A stretch of 51,777 bases of DNA, from NCBI GenBank assembly GCA_000432835.1, contig FR890373.1, positions 1-51,777 of the forward strand, given 5' to 3'. The notes beneath the pieces were generated by a model that had not been told where the DNA came from, ran no database searches, and saw nothing but the letters and a program-made list of their open reading frames with translations. Below are positions 42,701-51,694 of this stretch, one piece after another (positions within the stretch are counted from its first letter, which is position 1; each line of letters begins with the position of its first letter). A program made the position numbers and the translations under genes. Origin of the DNA: Clostridium sp. CAG:417 (GTDB lineage: Bacteria; Bacillota_I; Bacilli_A; RF39; UBA660).

Positions 42701-42729
42701 AAAAAAAGAGATTTAAAGTAAAATCCCTT
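42701..42729 (-). terminator. Terminator after the carbohydrate-binding remnant
   Basis: On the minus strand GGGATTT pairs with AAATCTC (one G-T pair), followed by eight T residues, just past the stop of the remnant at 42734. Confidence 0.6.
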
Positions 42730-42733
42730 CATT

Positions 42734-42975
42734 TTAATTAATAGCGTTACCGTTTACATATAACTTGTAACCATTAAAATCAATATTAGAATAAGTAGTA
42801 TCTTCATCTGTTAAGCTAGTAACATAACTATCTCCAGTTAATTTTATTTTAGATGACTTATCTAGAGTTAACTTAATACTTTTGGCTGTTTTATCTTTAT
42901 TAATTGTTTCTTCGTATGAAGATGAATTTTTTAGAGAAAATTCTAAAGTAGAAATAGAGTCAACAACAATATTGC
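42734..42975 (-). pseudogene. C-terminal remnant of a carbohydrate-binding-domain protein
   Basis: An 80-codon frame without a start reads GNIVVDSISTLEFSLKNSSS, then TAKSIKLTLDKSSKIKLTGD, ending DFNGYKLYVNGNAIN. The LTGDSYVTSLTD stretch and YKLYVNG end resemble the C-terminus of the Cthe_2159-type carbohydrate-binding proteins found at gut surfaces. It abuts the response-regulator remnant directly, so a deletion fused the two. Its own terminator survives. Confidence 0.5.
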
Positions 42976-42978
42976 CTT

Positions 42979-43258
42979 TTACTTTTTGGAAGAGAAAGAA
43001 TTTAACTGAATATTTACTCTCGCAACTAACTCTTCAATATGAAATGGTTTCGTTATGTAATCATTCGCACCATTTTGTAATCCTTCTAACTTATCATCTA
43101 GCGTAGATTTAGCGGTAAGCATTATAACTTTACTTACAATTTCTTCTTCACGCATCTTCTCCATCGCCAGAGATGTCTATAACATATTTTTCTTTTTCTA
43201 AACTTTTTCTTATAACATCCACTAAATTAAATTCATCTTCAACAATCAAAATACGCAT
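42979..43258 (-). pseudogene. Response regulator receiver domain with internal deletion
   Basis: ATG 43258 begins MRILIVEDEFNLVDVIRKSL and continues to DISGDGEDA, then a stop. After a frameshift comes EKMREEEIVSKVIMLTAKST and NGANDYITKPFHIEELVARV. The block that should lie between, including the phosphorylated Asp, is deleted, and the DNA-binding domain is gone. It is fused to the remnant of a carbohydrate-binding protein. No intact sensor kinase lies nearby. Confidence 0.7.
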
Positions 43259-43311
43259 ATTCTTCACTAACTTAACTTAATAATACTTTTATTAAATAAA
43301 CATTTAATAAT

Positions 43312-44367
43312 TTAATTTTCTTTATGTACTAAATTATACATTCTTAAAAGTAGTTCTTTATTAGAATCATTATTTTTACCAGTGAGTTCTGTATCAAGAT
43401 CAAAAAATGTTTCTTGTTGTTCTAATTTTTCTTTGGTAAAATCTTTTAATAATTTGTCATGTTCTTTTCTTAATTTATTTATGGCTTCTCTACTTTGACG
43501 TAGGACGCCATCTTCCCACCACGCTAACATAGTTTGAGCTACATCTTCTTTTGGCTTAAATGCATCTTCCATCATAGACTTATATCCAGAAATAAAAGAT
43601 TGGGTGGCTTTTACACTTTTTAGCTTTTGTGCTTTAGAAATAATAATAGCGTACTCTATTCTTAAAGCCTCATTGAACTCTTCTTCTGTAAAATCTTTAC
43701 CTAAAAGATTAGCTGTATACTTTTCAATTAAAGAACTAAGTTTTCCTAGTTCAACACCTGTTTTATAAAATAGATTTCCATTTAAAATATAGGTTTGAAT
43801 ATCTAGTGGTAAATTAGTGAATGCTAAAGCATCTTTTAAAACATTACTACTAAATTTATGCTTATTTTGAGAGATAAAATCTTTTTGATCATGCCATTTA
43901 CCAGTAGAAAGTCCCAAATAAAAGCACTCTATAATCGCGATAGCTCGCTCTTCTATACGTGGTTCAGAATGAATGTTTTCATCTAATTGAATAGATAATA
44001 TTTCTTCACTTGTTTTAGCATTATGAACTTTAGTATTTATTTTAGAGTCCACTATATTATCATCTTTTATAATCTTTTTAATAGCTTTTAATCTTGTATG
44101 TCCCGCCACTACGACATAATACTTTTCACCTAAAGAAGGATAAGTACTATAGTCGATATTTTCTTTCCATATTTTATTTATAAAATTTATATGATTAATA
44201 AAACTTTCTTTATCTAAAATTACTATATCTATAGGATTTATTAGTCCATTACTTCTAATAGAATCTACAAGTTCTTCTATCTTAGCATTTTTTATTTTTC
44301 TTACTTGTGGAAGAGTTACTAATTTATCTACATCTACATTGATATAATTATATTCACCAAAAATCAT
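43312..44367 (-). CDS. ParB/sulfiredoxin-domain protein
   Basis: This 351-residue protein has a ParB N-terminal domain: LPQVRKIKNAKIEELVDSIR, NGLINPIDIVI, VVVAGHTRLKAIKKI (the GHxR motif that binds CTP in ParB proteins) and IQLDENIHSEPRIEERA. The middle is helical and the C-terminus is a long Lys/Glu coiled coil (REAINKLRKEHDKLLKDF). There is no ParA next to it, so it is not a partition locus. Stand-alone ParB-domain proteins can be DNA-binding CTPases or nucleases. A GGGGTG site precedes the ATG. Confidence 0.7.
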   Translation of the reverse strand: MIFGEYNYINVDVDKLVTLPQVRKIKNAKIEELVDSIRSNGLINPIDIVILDKESFINHINFINKIWKENIDYSTYPSLGEKYYVVVAGHTRLKAIKKIIKDDNIVDSKINTKVHNAKTSEEILSIQLDENIHSEPRIEERAIAIIECFYLGLSTGKWHDQKDFISQNKHKFSSNVLKDALAFTNLPLDIQTYILNGNLFYKTGVELGKLSSLIEKYTANLLGKDFTEEEFNEALRIEYAIIISKAQKLKSVKATQSFISGYKSMMEDAFKPKEDVAQTMLAWWEDGVLRQSREAINKLRKEHDKLLKDFTKEKLEQQETFFDLDTELTGKNNDSNKELLLRMYNLVHKEN

Positions 44368-44939
44368 ATTTTCACCCCTAAATTAATACAACTATATTTT
44401 AACAAAATACTTCTAATAAGTCAAAGAATCCAGTTATAGTAAATAGTGTAAAATAGTTTTGAAAAAAGACAAAAAGAGAAATATCTGTTAAAATTACTGT
44501 TTCTAATATTCTGGTATCTTATTACAAATTTATTTTGAATAAATAATGGGGCAAATAATAATAACAAGCATAATAATAGACCATTAATTTTTCTCTTAGG
44601 AGTCGCTTTTCCATACAGAAAACAAATGGAAATTTTAGTATCATGTAACATGCTAAAGAAATTCTTTTATTTTCTTTATGTAAATCTATTATATTCATTT
44701 GATGATTACCGAAGATTGTATAATAAATTCCTTATCTGTATTATAACAAGGAGTATATATTATAGTTTCAAATTTATTTTTTCCCAAAGCGCATTATCTT
44801 CTTTGGTGAGCTGCTAAATCAAACATATGAAATGATTGACTAGATTTTTAGTAGATAAATGTCTATCGTATATTATGCTGATGACTAGTAACTATTATTT
44901 TAATCTATGCTATAGAAATGAAAACTATTGATACTCCAT
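44368..44939. other. Gene-poor stretch with a possible membrane-protein remnant
   Basis: A minus-strand frame at about 44421-44651 (KRKINGLLLCLLLLFAPLF) looks like one piece of a membrane protein but has no ribosome site. The rest of the stretch has no supported gene. Confidence 0.25.
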
Positions 44940-45065
44940 TCATTTTTGTATTTGACTATATTGTGATTCTCTATTGTCTATTAATTCAGTGTCATAATAA
45001 CTGCAACCAGTCAGTCCAAAGATAACAATCACACATATAAAAATAATTAAAATTACATTTTTCAT
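44940..45065 (-). CDS. Small lipoprotein, 41 aa
   Basis: ATG 45065 is six bases after GGAAGG. The product is MKNVILIIFICVIVIFGLTG followed by the lipid-accepting Cys and a short tail (SYYDTELIDNRESQYSQIQK). The LTGC lipobox is typical. Only 20 residues would remain on the cell surface, so it is either a genuine small lipoprotein or the surviving 5' end of a longer gene, since the next 100 bases downstream hold no further frame. Confidence 0.5.
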   Translation of the reverse strand: MKNVILIIFICVIVIFGLTGCSYYDTELIDNRESQYSQIQK

Positions 45066-45106
45066 ATCTAACCTTCCATCATTATTTTTACTTATAATAT
45101 AACATA

Positions 45107-45138
45107 AAAAGAAGCAAATTTTATAAAAAATCTGCTCT
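45107..45138 (-). terminator. Terminator after the surface-protein genes
   Basis: On the minus strand GAGCAGATTTT pairs with AAAATTTGCTTC across TTAT (with a mismatch and a G-T pair) and is followed by TTTTT, a few bases past the stop at 45143. Confidence 0.55.
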
Positions 45139-45142
45139 TTTA

Positions 45143-45688
45143 TTAATTATTCTCAAGTATTATTTGACCATCTATGATTGGAATATTTGGGAAACTTGCA
45201 TCCATTAACGTAAAGTTTCTAATAGGTGCTTCTGGATTTGTTATTTCAACTGTTACTGATTCCTCAGTCATTGTGATTGATTTAACTGTATCATCAAATG
45301 TATGTCCGCCATCGCCAGATATTTGCTTATAATATATTTTATTACTTCCTGAGGCGGCAAACGGAACGTTATTAAATACGGCATTTCCATCATCATTAGT
45401 TGAAATTTCTGGTCCATTTATTGTTCCCGTACTATCAGTTCTTACAAATTTTGCACCAATAATTTGTACTCCAGTGTCTGGATCTCCTGTATCTGTTACA
45501 TGAAGTGTTAAGGTTCCTTTAGCACTTATTGTAAAAGCGTATGTATCTGTTTCATCTATAATGGTAATACTGCTTGGACTAAGTGTTGAAGGGTCATAAC
45601 CTCCAGCTACAGCAGTCGCGTTATACGTTCCTGTAACAAGTTCAATACTTCCTTTACCATTTGTTATTGGAATTGTATGTCTTGCCAT
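45143..45688 (-). CDS. Surface protein with prealbumin-like (SpaA-type) beta domains
   Basis: This 181-residue, low-Lys, Thr/Ser-rich protein looks like two prealbumin-like beta sandwiches: GSIELVTGTYNATAVAGGYD, then TGVQIIGAKFVRTDSTG and GNAVFNNVPFAASGSNKIYY, the turn pattern of SpaA/CnaB domains. It ends with the motif NFTLMDASFPNIPIIDGQII, which the upstream gene repeats (TIMLMDKNYPNIKIEGGKMI). It has no signal peptide or sortase motif. It overlaps the upstream gene by 25 bases, so the two are coupled. Confidence 0.6.
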   Translation of the reverse strand: MARHTIPITNGKGSIELVTGTYNATAVAGGYDPSTLSPSSITIIDETDTYAFTISAKGTLTLHVTDTGDPDTGVQIIGAKFVRTDSTGTINGPEISTNDDGNAVFNNVPFAASGSNKIYYKQISGDGGHTFDDTVKSITMTEESVTVEITNPEAPIRNFTLMDASFPNIPIIDGQIILENN

Positions 45689-46020
45689 AATATCATCTTA
45701 CCTCCTTCTATTTTGATATTTGGATAATTCTTATCCATTAGCATAATTGTAACAAGATGTTTTCTTTCTTTATTATTATCAATATTTACACAATATATTT
45801 TATCTTTTCGTGCAATTAGTGGTACTATTATAATTATATTCGAATATATAATTAAGTTATATAGCTCATTATCACATATTGGAATTTTTATTTTTCCTAA
45901 GTTATTTGTTATTCCCTTAAAAACAATCTTATTACAGTTGTCTTTTAACATAATTTTTAAACTATTTTGACTCACATTCTTATCACTGTAAAGGTTAATA
46001 TAAATATAATCTTTTTTCAT
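45664..46020 (-). CDS. Small beta-domain protein coupled to the SpaA-like gene
   Basis: This 118-residue protein has one probable prealbumin-like domain (YIYINLYSDKNVSQNSLKI, then KGITNNLGKIKIPI). It ends in the LMDKNYPNIKIEGGKMILW motif that is also found at the end of the next protein. Its 3' end overlaps that gene. It lies 55 bases after the large beta-helix protein, so all three may form one transcript. No export signal is visible. Confidence 0.5.
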   Translation of the reverse strand: MKKDYIYINLYSDKNVSQNSLKIMLKDNCNKIVFKGITNNLGKIKIPICDNELYNLIIYSNIIIIVPLIARKDKIYCVNIDNNKERKHLVTIMLMDKNYPNIKIEGGKMILWQDIQFQ

Positions 46021-46074
46021 AATTCACCTCATTACAATATATTTTATGAATTAATTTACTTTTTTATAAAGACA

Positions 46075-47931
46075 TTATTCCTCTATACTCCAAATTATCA
46101 TAGTAGAATAGTCTTCATCTTCCAGTAAATCTTTAGTAGGACTAATTAATAGACCCTTATCAGTAGAAAATGTAATATTACTTACTCCAACAATTCCATT
46201 GTTAGTACTTGATTCATACACTAATTTTTTATTTGTTGTTAATTTAAAGGATTCATTATCAAACTTTTTAAATAGCAATGAGTCTATTAATACTTTTCCA
46301 CTGCTATCTATCATAGGGTTTGTAAAATTTATATATAATTTCCAATTTGTACTGTTTACTCTGCTATCAATCACTGTTATTACTGTTTTATTTTTTTTAT
46401 GTAAAACAATAGGATTACTGGATAGTGGTGTCATACTAAAAGGAATATTTTCTGTTACTTTTAAAAGAGTTAATTCTCCCATGAACGGAACAGTTACTTT
46501 TCTTTCGGTATAACAACTATTTAAACAAGATGTTACTTTAACCCTTGTATTATCAGGAACAATAGCATCAATATTTACTTCAAATAAACCATCTTTATCT
46601 GCTGTTGCAGTAAAAGCTTTATTACTATATTCTATTTTAACATTTGCATATGGTATTGTATGACCTGAGATGGAATTTATAGAATCTGTAATTGGATGAA
46701 TGTTTATTTTTAGCATTCCTATTGTTAATATCTTTATACCTTGAAGTGTAAAACTATTTATATCTGTTGAAGAAATTAATTCGCTATCTGTAAAATTATG
46801 GGATGTAATAGTAGTACTATCTTTATTAAATATTCCAGTTATTTCTGCTGGTGTATCTTCCTTGTACCAATAAAAAGCTGGTGTATCATCCAGTGTACAA
46901 GCATTTAAATAATCTAAAGCATATATCCACATATTTATTCTACTAAATTTGAAGGAAAAATCAACAGGATTATTAGTATATACCACATTAGCATTTTTGG
47001 TATAAATATTTATGTATTTTGGATTATCTAATATAAATTTTTGATTAGAACCTTTAAAATAAATGTTATAATTATCGGTTGGAGTATTCATATATGTATT
47101 AATTACTGATAAACTTGCACCTTCTAAAACTTTTAAGTCTCCGAATACATTCCACATTGGAACTCTTTGATGACTTTTTTCGATAAATGTAAAATTGGCC
47201 ATTTCTTCTATTAAAACGTTTCTAGCACCGTGTGTAGTCGTTATTGCAAAACCGTTTCCGGTAGTTAAAAGAAATTCTGATCCATGTCCAACTGTTAAGT
47301 CAAGTCTATTTGTTCCATTCATAAGTTCCTTATTAGTAGTAATATTTACATTACTATTCGGAACTATTTTTATATACGATGGTATGACATCATTAAAAAA
47401 GAATACTGGGTTTGTATTAGAATTACTTGTAATTGTAGTATTTCCTCCAATTAAAATTCTATTAGAATCACAAACTTTTTTTACGGTAACACCATTCGTA
47501 TCACTACCAGATATAAGTGAATCAATTATTTTGGTTATACCATAATAATTACAAGAAAGTTCTACACCACTAAAATTAATATTATTATATTCAACACTCA
47601 AATTTGAATAATTAGGATGTGATGGAACATAAACTATACCATATGTATGTGAACTAATTATGTTCATATTTTTTAAAGTAATTTTTCTATTTGAAGTACT
47701 AGCTTCTATTACATCAGATGATTCATTTAAATTATTTGTATATGTATATTTAACATTATTATATGTTCCATCTATTATTAAATTCGTTTTATTAGCATTT
47801 ATGGTAAAGCCACTTGTAAGAGTAATATCATTGCCTAAATAAATATAATTGTAGTCATTTTCTTCACTTAATGCTTTTTTGAACTCTTCGCTATTATTCA
47901 CTACAACAGTATTATCATCTATTATTTGCAT
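46075..47931 (-). CDS. Large beta-helix surface protein
   Basis: This 618-residue protein has an N-terminal right-handed beta-helix region (1-300) with GTYNNVKYTYTNNL, GIVYVPSHPNYSNL and later LTVGHGSEFLLTTGNGFAIT. A spacer follows, then a prealbumin-like domain (GHTIPYANVKIEYSNKAFT). The C-terminal domain contains NWKLYINFTNP and ends MIIWSIEE, reminiscent of WxL cell-wall-binding domains. It has no classical signal peptide. The truncated plus-strand copy at 34295 is its paralogue. It is likely a surface adhesin or a display protein. Confidence 0.6.
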   Translation of the reverse strand: MQIIDDNTVVVNNSEEFKKALSEENDYNYIYLGNDITLTSGFTINANKTNLIIDGTYNNVKYTYTNNLNESSDVIEASTSNRKITLKNMNIISSHTYGIVYVPSHPNYSNLSVEYNNINFSGVELSCNYYGITKIIDSLISGSDTNGVTVKKVCDSNRILIGGNTTITSNSNTNPVFFFNDVIPSYIKIVPNSNVNITTNKELMNGTNRLDLTVGHGSEFLLTTGNGFAITTTHGARNVLIEEMANFTFIEKSHQRVPMWNVFGDLKVLEGASLSVINTYMNTPTDNYNIYFKGSNQKFILDNPKYINIYTKNANVVYTNNPVDFSFKFSRINMWIYALDYLNACTLDDTPAFYWYKEDTPAEITGIFNKDSTTITSHNFTDSELISSTDINSFTLQGIKILTIGMLKINIHPITDSINSISGHTIPYANVKIEYSNKAFTATADKDGLFEVNIDAIVPDNTRVKVTSCLNSCYTERKVTVPFMGELTLLKVTENIPFSMTPLSSNPIVLHKKNKTVITVIDSRVNSTNWKLYINFTNPMIDSSGKVLIDSLLFKKFDNESFKLTTNKKLVYESSTNNGIVGVSNITFSTDKGLLISPTKDLLEDEDYSTMIIWSIEE

Positions 47932-48025
47932 ATTATCACTTTCCTTTATATAATTTATTCTTTAAGTGAAATTTAGATTAATTAATTTATAACAATTACG
48001 TTGAAAAAAATAATTGATACTATTA

Positions 48026-49159
48026 CTAATGTATTTTGATAACGCTAAGCATAGCGTTTGTACTTCCATTAAATTTTATATTCACTGTTTTTGATGCCTT
48101 AGCGTTTAAAGTTACAAGGTCATCACTTTGTAAAGATATAATAGTTGAACCACTTATACTATTTATCATCTGGGCTTGAAACTCACTTGTTGTATTTGTT
48201 GCTGGTTGAAGTAAACCATTTGCTCTAACTGACATAGTTATAGAACATTCTTCATTGGGTGCTCCACACAATAGATAAGATACAAGATAAACCCCAGTTT
48301 CTCTTATCTTAATTGAATTATCATCAGGATACTCTGTAAATAGTGCAGTACCTTTTTCAGATAGAGGAATTACTGTATCAGTACCTTGTGATATACTTAA
48401 TTGTGTATCTGTCATTGAATATCTTATTCCATATGAAGATATAAATCCTGTACCCGGAGGTCCTTGTGGGCCTATTGGTCCAACATCGCCTGTATCACCT
48501 TTTTCTCCCTTTGGTATAAGAAATGCTAAATGATGAACCCAATTTTCAAAAGTATCCATAACTTGTGCTGGTTCCCCCGGTTCGAGTGTTTCTGTTTCAT
48601 CTATCGCAATATGTTCAGTTCTACCTATTTCTCCTGGGAGACCTCTTGGTCCAATATCGCCTGTATCACCTTTTTCTCCCTTAGGAATTTTAAAATCTAA
48701 TATTACATCTGTAGTTGTCCCTACATTCTGTACTTGTGCTTCTTTGTCAGATTCGAGTGTTTCAGTTTTTCCAACCTTTATAGTTGCTGGTCCTTGCTCT
48801 CCCTGTGGACCAGCAGGTCCCCTTTCACCAGTTTCACCTTTTTCCCCTTTTATACCTTGTTCTCCTTGAGGGCCAATGTCACCCTTTTCTCCTTTATTTC
48901 CTTTAGGAATACTAAACTTTAGAATCAAATCTTCGGCAGTTCCAATGTTTTCAACACTAGCATTACTATCCGGCATAACGGTTTCTGTTAATCCTACAGA
49001 AATACTTGCAGGTCCTTGAGGTCCACGTGCTCCTGTTTTTCCTGGTTCTCCTTGTTCTCCTTTTGGCCCCTGAATGTAGCAATATTTGATTTTTGAATTC
49101 TTTTCATCTAGCTTTCTTTTTATGTTTTCATAATTGTCATTACAATTACACCCACTCAT
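48026..49159 (-). CDS. Collagen-like protein with three repeat modules and BclA-like C-domain
   Basis: This 377-residue protein has a Cys-containing leader (MSGCNCNDNYENIKRK) and the motif KYCYIQGPKGEQG. Alternating collagen stretches follow, with three non-collagen modules of the form IKVGKTETLESDKEAQVQNV ending in IPKGEKGDTGD (near residues 52, 125 and 180). The last 140 residues form a beta domain of the BclA/C1q-like trimerising type (TGVYLVSYLLCGAPNEECSI). Such proteins make filaments on exosporium or cell surfaces. Two paralogues follow. There is no signal peptide, as in exosporium proteins. Confidence 0.75.
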   Translation of the reverse strand: MSGCNCNDNYENIKRKLDEKNSKIKYCYIQGPKGEQGEPGKTGARGPQGPASISVGLTETVMPDSNASVENIGTAEDLILKFSIPKGNKGEKGDIGPQGEQGIKGEKGETGERGPAGPQGEQGPATIKVGKTETLESDKEAQVQNVGTTTDVILDFKIPKGEKGDTGDIGPRGLPGEIGRTEHIAIDETETLEPGEPAQVMDTFENWVHHLAFLIPKGEKGDTGDVGPIGPQGPPGTGFISSYGIRYSMTDTQLSISQGTDTVIPLSEKGTALFTEYPDDNSIKIRETGVYLVSYLLCGAPNEECSITMSVRANGLLQPATNTTSEFQAQMINSISGSTIISLQSDDLVTLNAKASKTVNIKFNGSTNAMLSVIKIH

Positions 49160-49241
49160 TTATTTACCTCCTAATTAATATTCTTTATAATATAATTTAT
49201 GATAAATGAGTGCTTTTTGATAATAGATTTAAGATTATTAC

Positions 49242-49277
49242 AAAAGCATCAATAACAATAGTATTTATTGATGCTTT
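49242..49277 (-). terminator. Terminator after the second collagen-like gene
   Basis: AAAGCATCAATAA pairs with TTATTGATGCTTT across ten bases, 25 bases past the stop at 49303. Confidence 0.6.
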
Positions 49278-49302
49278 ATTGTAAAATATAACATTTCTCT
49301 AA

Positions 49303-50001
49303 TTATCCTATTTTTGCTACAGTTAGTGTAGCATTTGTAGTTTCGTCGAATGACATTGTTATGTCATCTGTTGCTCTAACATTTAAGGTAATAATACTAT
49401 TAGCGGGTAATGCTGCTATTATGGTGTTACTAATATTTGATTTATATGTTGCTTCGAAATTAGCATTTATATCACTGCCTGGCACTATTTTATTTTCATT
49501 CATAACAGATAAGGTTAAAGTGCAATCCCTGTCAGTAATGCCACTAAGAAAATATGAAATGATATAAAATCCGCTTTCATTAATTTTTATGGCATTATCA
49601 ACTTGATAGTCAGTATTTTTATTTGGCCCCACTTCATTGAATGAAATGATAGTATCAGCTAGTTTTGCGAGTTCAATTTGCTGATTGGATGTTAAGAATC
49701 TCATCCCATATGCAGGAAGAATTGTTATTAAGCTACTTTCTCCTTTTTCACCCTTATCACCTTTTAGGCCTTTTGGAATCTTAAAATTAAGAATGAGATC
49801 ATTTTCAGTTCCAACATTTTCAACTGCAGCTTCTTGATTTGATTCTACAGTTTGTGTTTCTCCAATCTTGATAGTTGTTGGACCACTCCTACCCCGCGGT
49901 CCCTGTGGGCCTTGAATGTAACAGTACTTTGCTTTTGAATGAATATTATTCATTTCTTTACAGCATGGGTTGAAAGAGCAATCATTTGCCTTATTGTCCA
50001 T
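49303..50001 (-). CDS. Collagen-like protein, short form
   Basis: This 232-residue paralogue of the 377-residue protein has the same leader (KYCYIQGPQGPRGRSG), one IKIGETQTVESNQEAAVENV module ending in IPKGLKGDKGEKG, and the same C-terminal BclA-like domain (SGFYIISYFLSGITDRDCTL). It has only about a dozen Gly-X-Y triplets. The shared leader Cys suggests assembly into the same surface filaments. It is a single-gene unit with its own terminator. Confidence 0.75.
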   Translation of the reverse strand: MDNKANDCSFNPCCKEMNNIHSKAKYCYIQGPQGPRGRSGPTTIKIGETQTVESNQEAAVENVGTENDLILNFKIPKGLKGDKGEKGESSLITILPAYGMRFLTSNQQIELAKLADTIISFNEVGPNKNTDYQVDNAIKINESGFYIISYFLSGITDRDCTLTLSVMNENKIVPGSDINANFEATYKSNISNTIIAALPANSIITLNVRATDDITMSFDETTNATLTVAKIG

Positions 50002-50114
50002 ATTTTTCTCCTTTCGTGTTATCTTATGTATTTAAAAGAAAAAATGAAACGGCAAACATTTAGTTAAAATACAATTGATCTTTACTATAATTAAGATGTT
50101 TATGTATACAAAGT

Positions 50115-50146
50115 TAAATCTTCCCATAATAAAATGGGAAGATTTA
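50115..50146 (-). terminator. Inverted repeat after the third collagen-like gene
   Basis: There is a perfect 13-bp stem TAAATCTTCCCAT with its complement across AATAAA, just past the stop at 50157. It lacks a long T-run, so it is a weaker terminator candidate. Confidence 0.45.
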
Positions 50147-50156
50147 CTAATTTTTG

Positions 50157-50774
50157 TTATATTCCTCTACCTAAATATTCAATATTAATTGTAACTAAAG
50201 AATTAACAAAGTAAGATTTTGAATTAATATCTTTTATATCTGGGCTATTCAAATAGAATTCTTTTTTACCTAGATTTATAATCTCAAACGTATTGTCTGT
50301 GTTATTTATAGACAATATTCCTTCGGCTACTATTTGAGAAGCATATTTATTTTGTCTCCACTCACTAGAGCCTATATATATTTCATCTGTATCTACTAAT
50401 CTAAGTCCAAATGATATAAAATCATTTTTAGAATCAAAATTAGGGTTTGTAGGATAAATTGAAGCTGACAAAATAATTGAAATTTTGTAGTAACCTATAT
50501 TGTTAAATTTTAAGGTGCTCTCATTTTTATTTAATGTAATAATATTGTCTGTATCTATTTCCACTCTGTTTATCGGAATTCTTTTACCTGATGATATGTT
50601 TACTCCTTCTGTTATAGTGCCATCATTATATGTAACTAAATATGCCCTTTTTATAGATAATGGTCCACTAGGTCCTATAGGTCCTTGTGGACCCCTTGGT
50701 CCTTCCTTTCCCCTTGGACCTTGCGGGCCTTGAATATAACAAGAATTACATTTTTTTATATGCTCTGTAGACAT
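50157..50774 (-). CDS. Collagen-like protein with divergent C-terminal domain
   Basis: This 205-residue protein has the leader KCNSCYIQGPQGPRGKEG, then one collagen run (GPRGPQGPIGPSGP) and a C-terminal beta domain unlike the other two (FNNIGYYKISIILSASIYPT). The CYIQGP motif links it to the two neighbours. It has no repeat module. It is the most upstream of the three, and TATAAT lies about 20 bases before its GGGAG ribosome site. Confidence 0.7.
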   Translation of the reverse strand: MSTEHIKKCNSCYIQGPQGPRGKEGPRGPQGPIGPSGPLSIKRAYLVTYNDGTITEGVNISSGKRIPINRVEIDTDNIITLNKNESTLKFNNIGYYKISIILSASIYPTNPNFDSKNDFISFGLRLVDTDEIYIGSSEWRQNKYASQIVAEGILSINNTDNTFEIINLGKKEFYLNSPDIKDINSKSYFVNSLVTINIEYLGRGI

Positions 50775-51058
50775 TCAGTTAACCACTCCCATTATATAAT
50801 ATTACTTAAAGAAAAAAAAATACCTTAAAAATTAATTTTATATTATTTTACTTTATAATATGTTAAAAATTCATGGCATACTCTAAATAACTAAAAACAG
50901 AAGTATAATCATTTTTGATATTTTTCTATCACATTGTACACGTCCTAATGCTGTATTCAATAAATAAAATTTATTTTGGAACTAATTATCAGATAGAATG
51001 ACTTTTGTCAGACATTTTAATTTTTATAAAAATGTTATATAAATAAGGGGTCATATTA
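50775..51058. other. Intergenic region between acetyltransferase and collagen genes
   Basis: It holds the promoter of the collagen-like gene (TATATAAT near 50795-50803, minus strand). No other feature is supported. Confidence 0.3.
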
Positions 51059-51673
51059 CTAGTTGCCTACGAATTCATTGATATTTTTATTAATCTTTTC
51101 TATTAATTTTCCGATATGAAATCCATCTGTAAAACCATGATGAGACATGATCATTAGATTAACAAAGCACTTATTATCTGTTAGTTCAAATTTATCCCAA
51201 ATAAGTTGAGGAATAGTAATATTTTTATCAAATGGTGGAACTAAACTTGAAAAGTGATACCAAGGTGAACATGATACCCAAAGTTCTCCGCCTTCTTTTC
51301 TGATAGATTTATTAGTGGTTAAAAATTCTTTTTCTGTTTTTTTGAATTCATTAATAAAATCTTTATAGTTATCTTTTATAAGACAAGTAAAATAACCAAT
51401 ATTTCCATCTTTAAACATTTGGGTAAAACCAATATTTAATTTATCATATTTATATATTTTGCCATTTTCATAACGATATTTGAATTCTTCTATCTCATTC
51501 ATAGCAGAACCAAAAACATACGCGATAGTTGCATAATGGTATTTATGTATTTTGCAATAATCATAAATATGCGTTATATCTATTTTTGTCGTGACAAATA
51601 CAAAGGGATTACTTCTCGTATGATAATAATCAAATAAATCTTGTCTACAATAATTTTTTATTTCTACTTTCAT
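51059..51673 (-). CDS. CatA-like chloramphenicol acetyltransferase-family protein
   Basis: This 204-residue protein has the CAT fold: start KVEIKNYCRQDLFDYY, IGYFTCLIKDNY, LWVSCSPWYHFSSL and the catalytic motif MSHHGFTDGFHIGKL, where the second His is the general base and the Asp stabilises the fold. CAT acetylates chloramphenicol, and many chromosomal homologues have other acceptors. The sequence alone does not prove resistance. The length is slightly below the 215-220 of classical CAT. The ATG at 51673 is used. Confidence 0.8.
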   Translation of the reverse strand: MKVEIKNYCRQDLFDYYHTRSNPFVFVTTKIDITHIYDYCKIHKYHYATIAYVFGSAMNEIEEFKYRYENGKIYKYDKLNIGFTQMFKDGNIGYFTCLIKDNYKDFINEFKKTEKEFLTTNKSIRKEGGELWVSCSPWYHFSSLVPPFDKNITIPQLIWDKFELTDNKCFVNLMIMSHHGFTDGFHIGKLIEKINKNINEFVGN

Positions 51674-51694
51674 AATAACTCCAATATTTTATTT

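Noticed and set aside
43312..44367. Plasmid partition locus
   Set aside because: A ParB-domain protein is present, but there is no ParA, no visible parS cluster and no replication gene.
51059..51673. Acquired chloramphenicol resistance gene
   Set aside because: The catalytic motif is present, but chromosomal CatA-like homologues often lack activity on the drug and no mobile element adjoins it.
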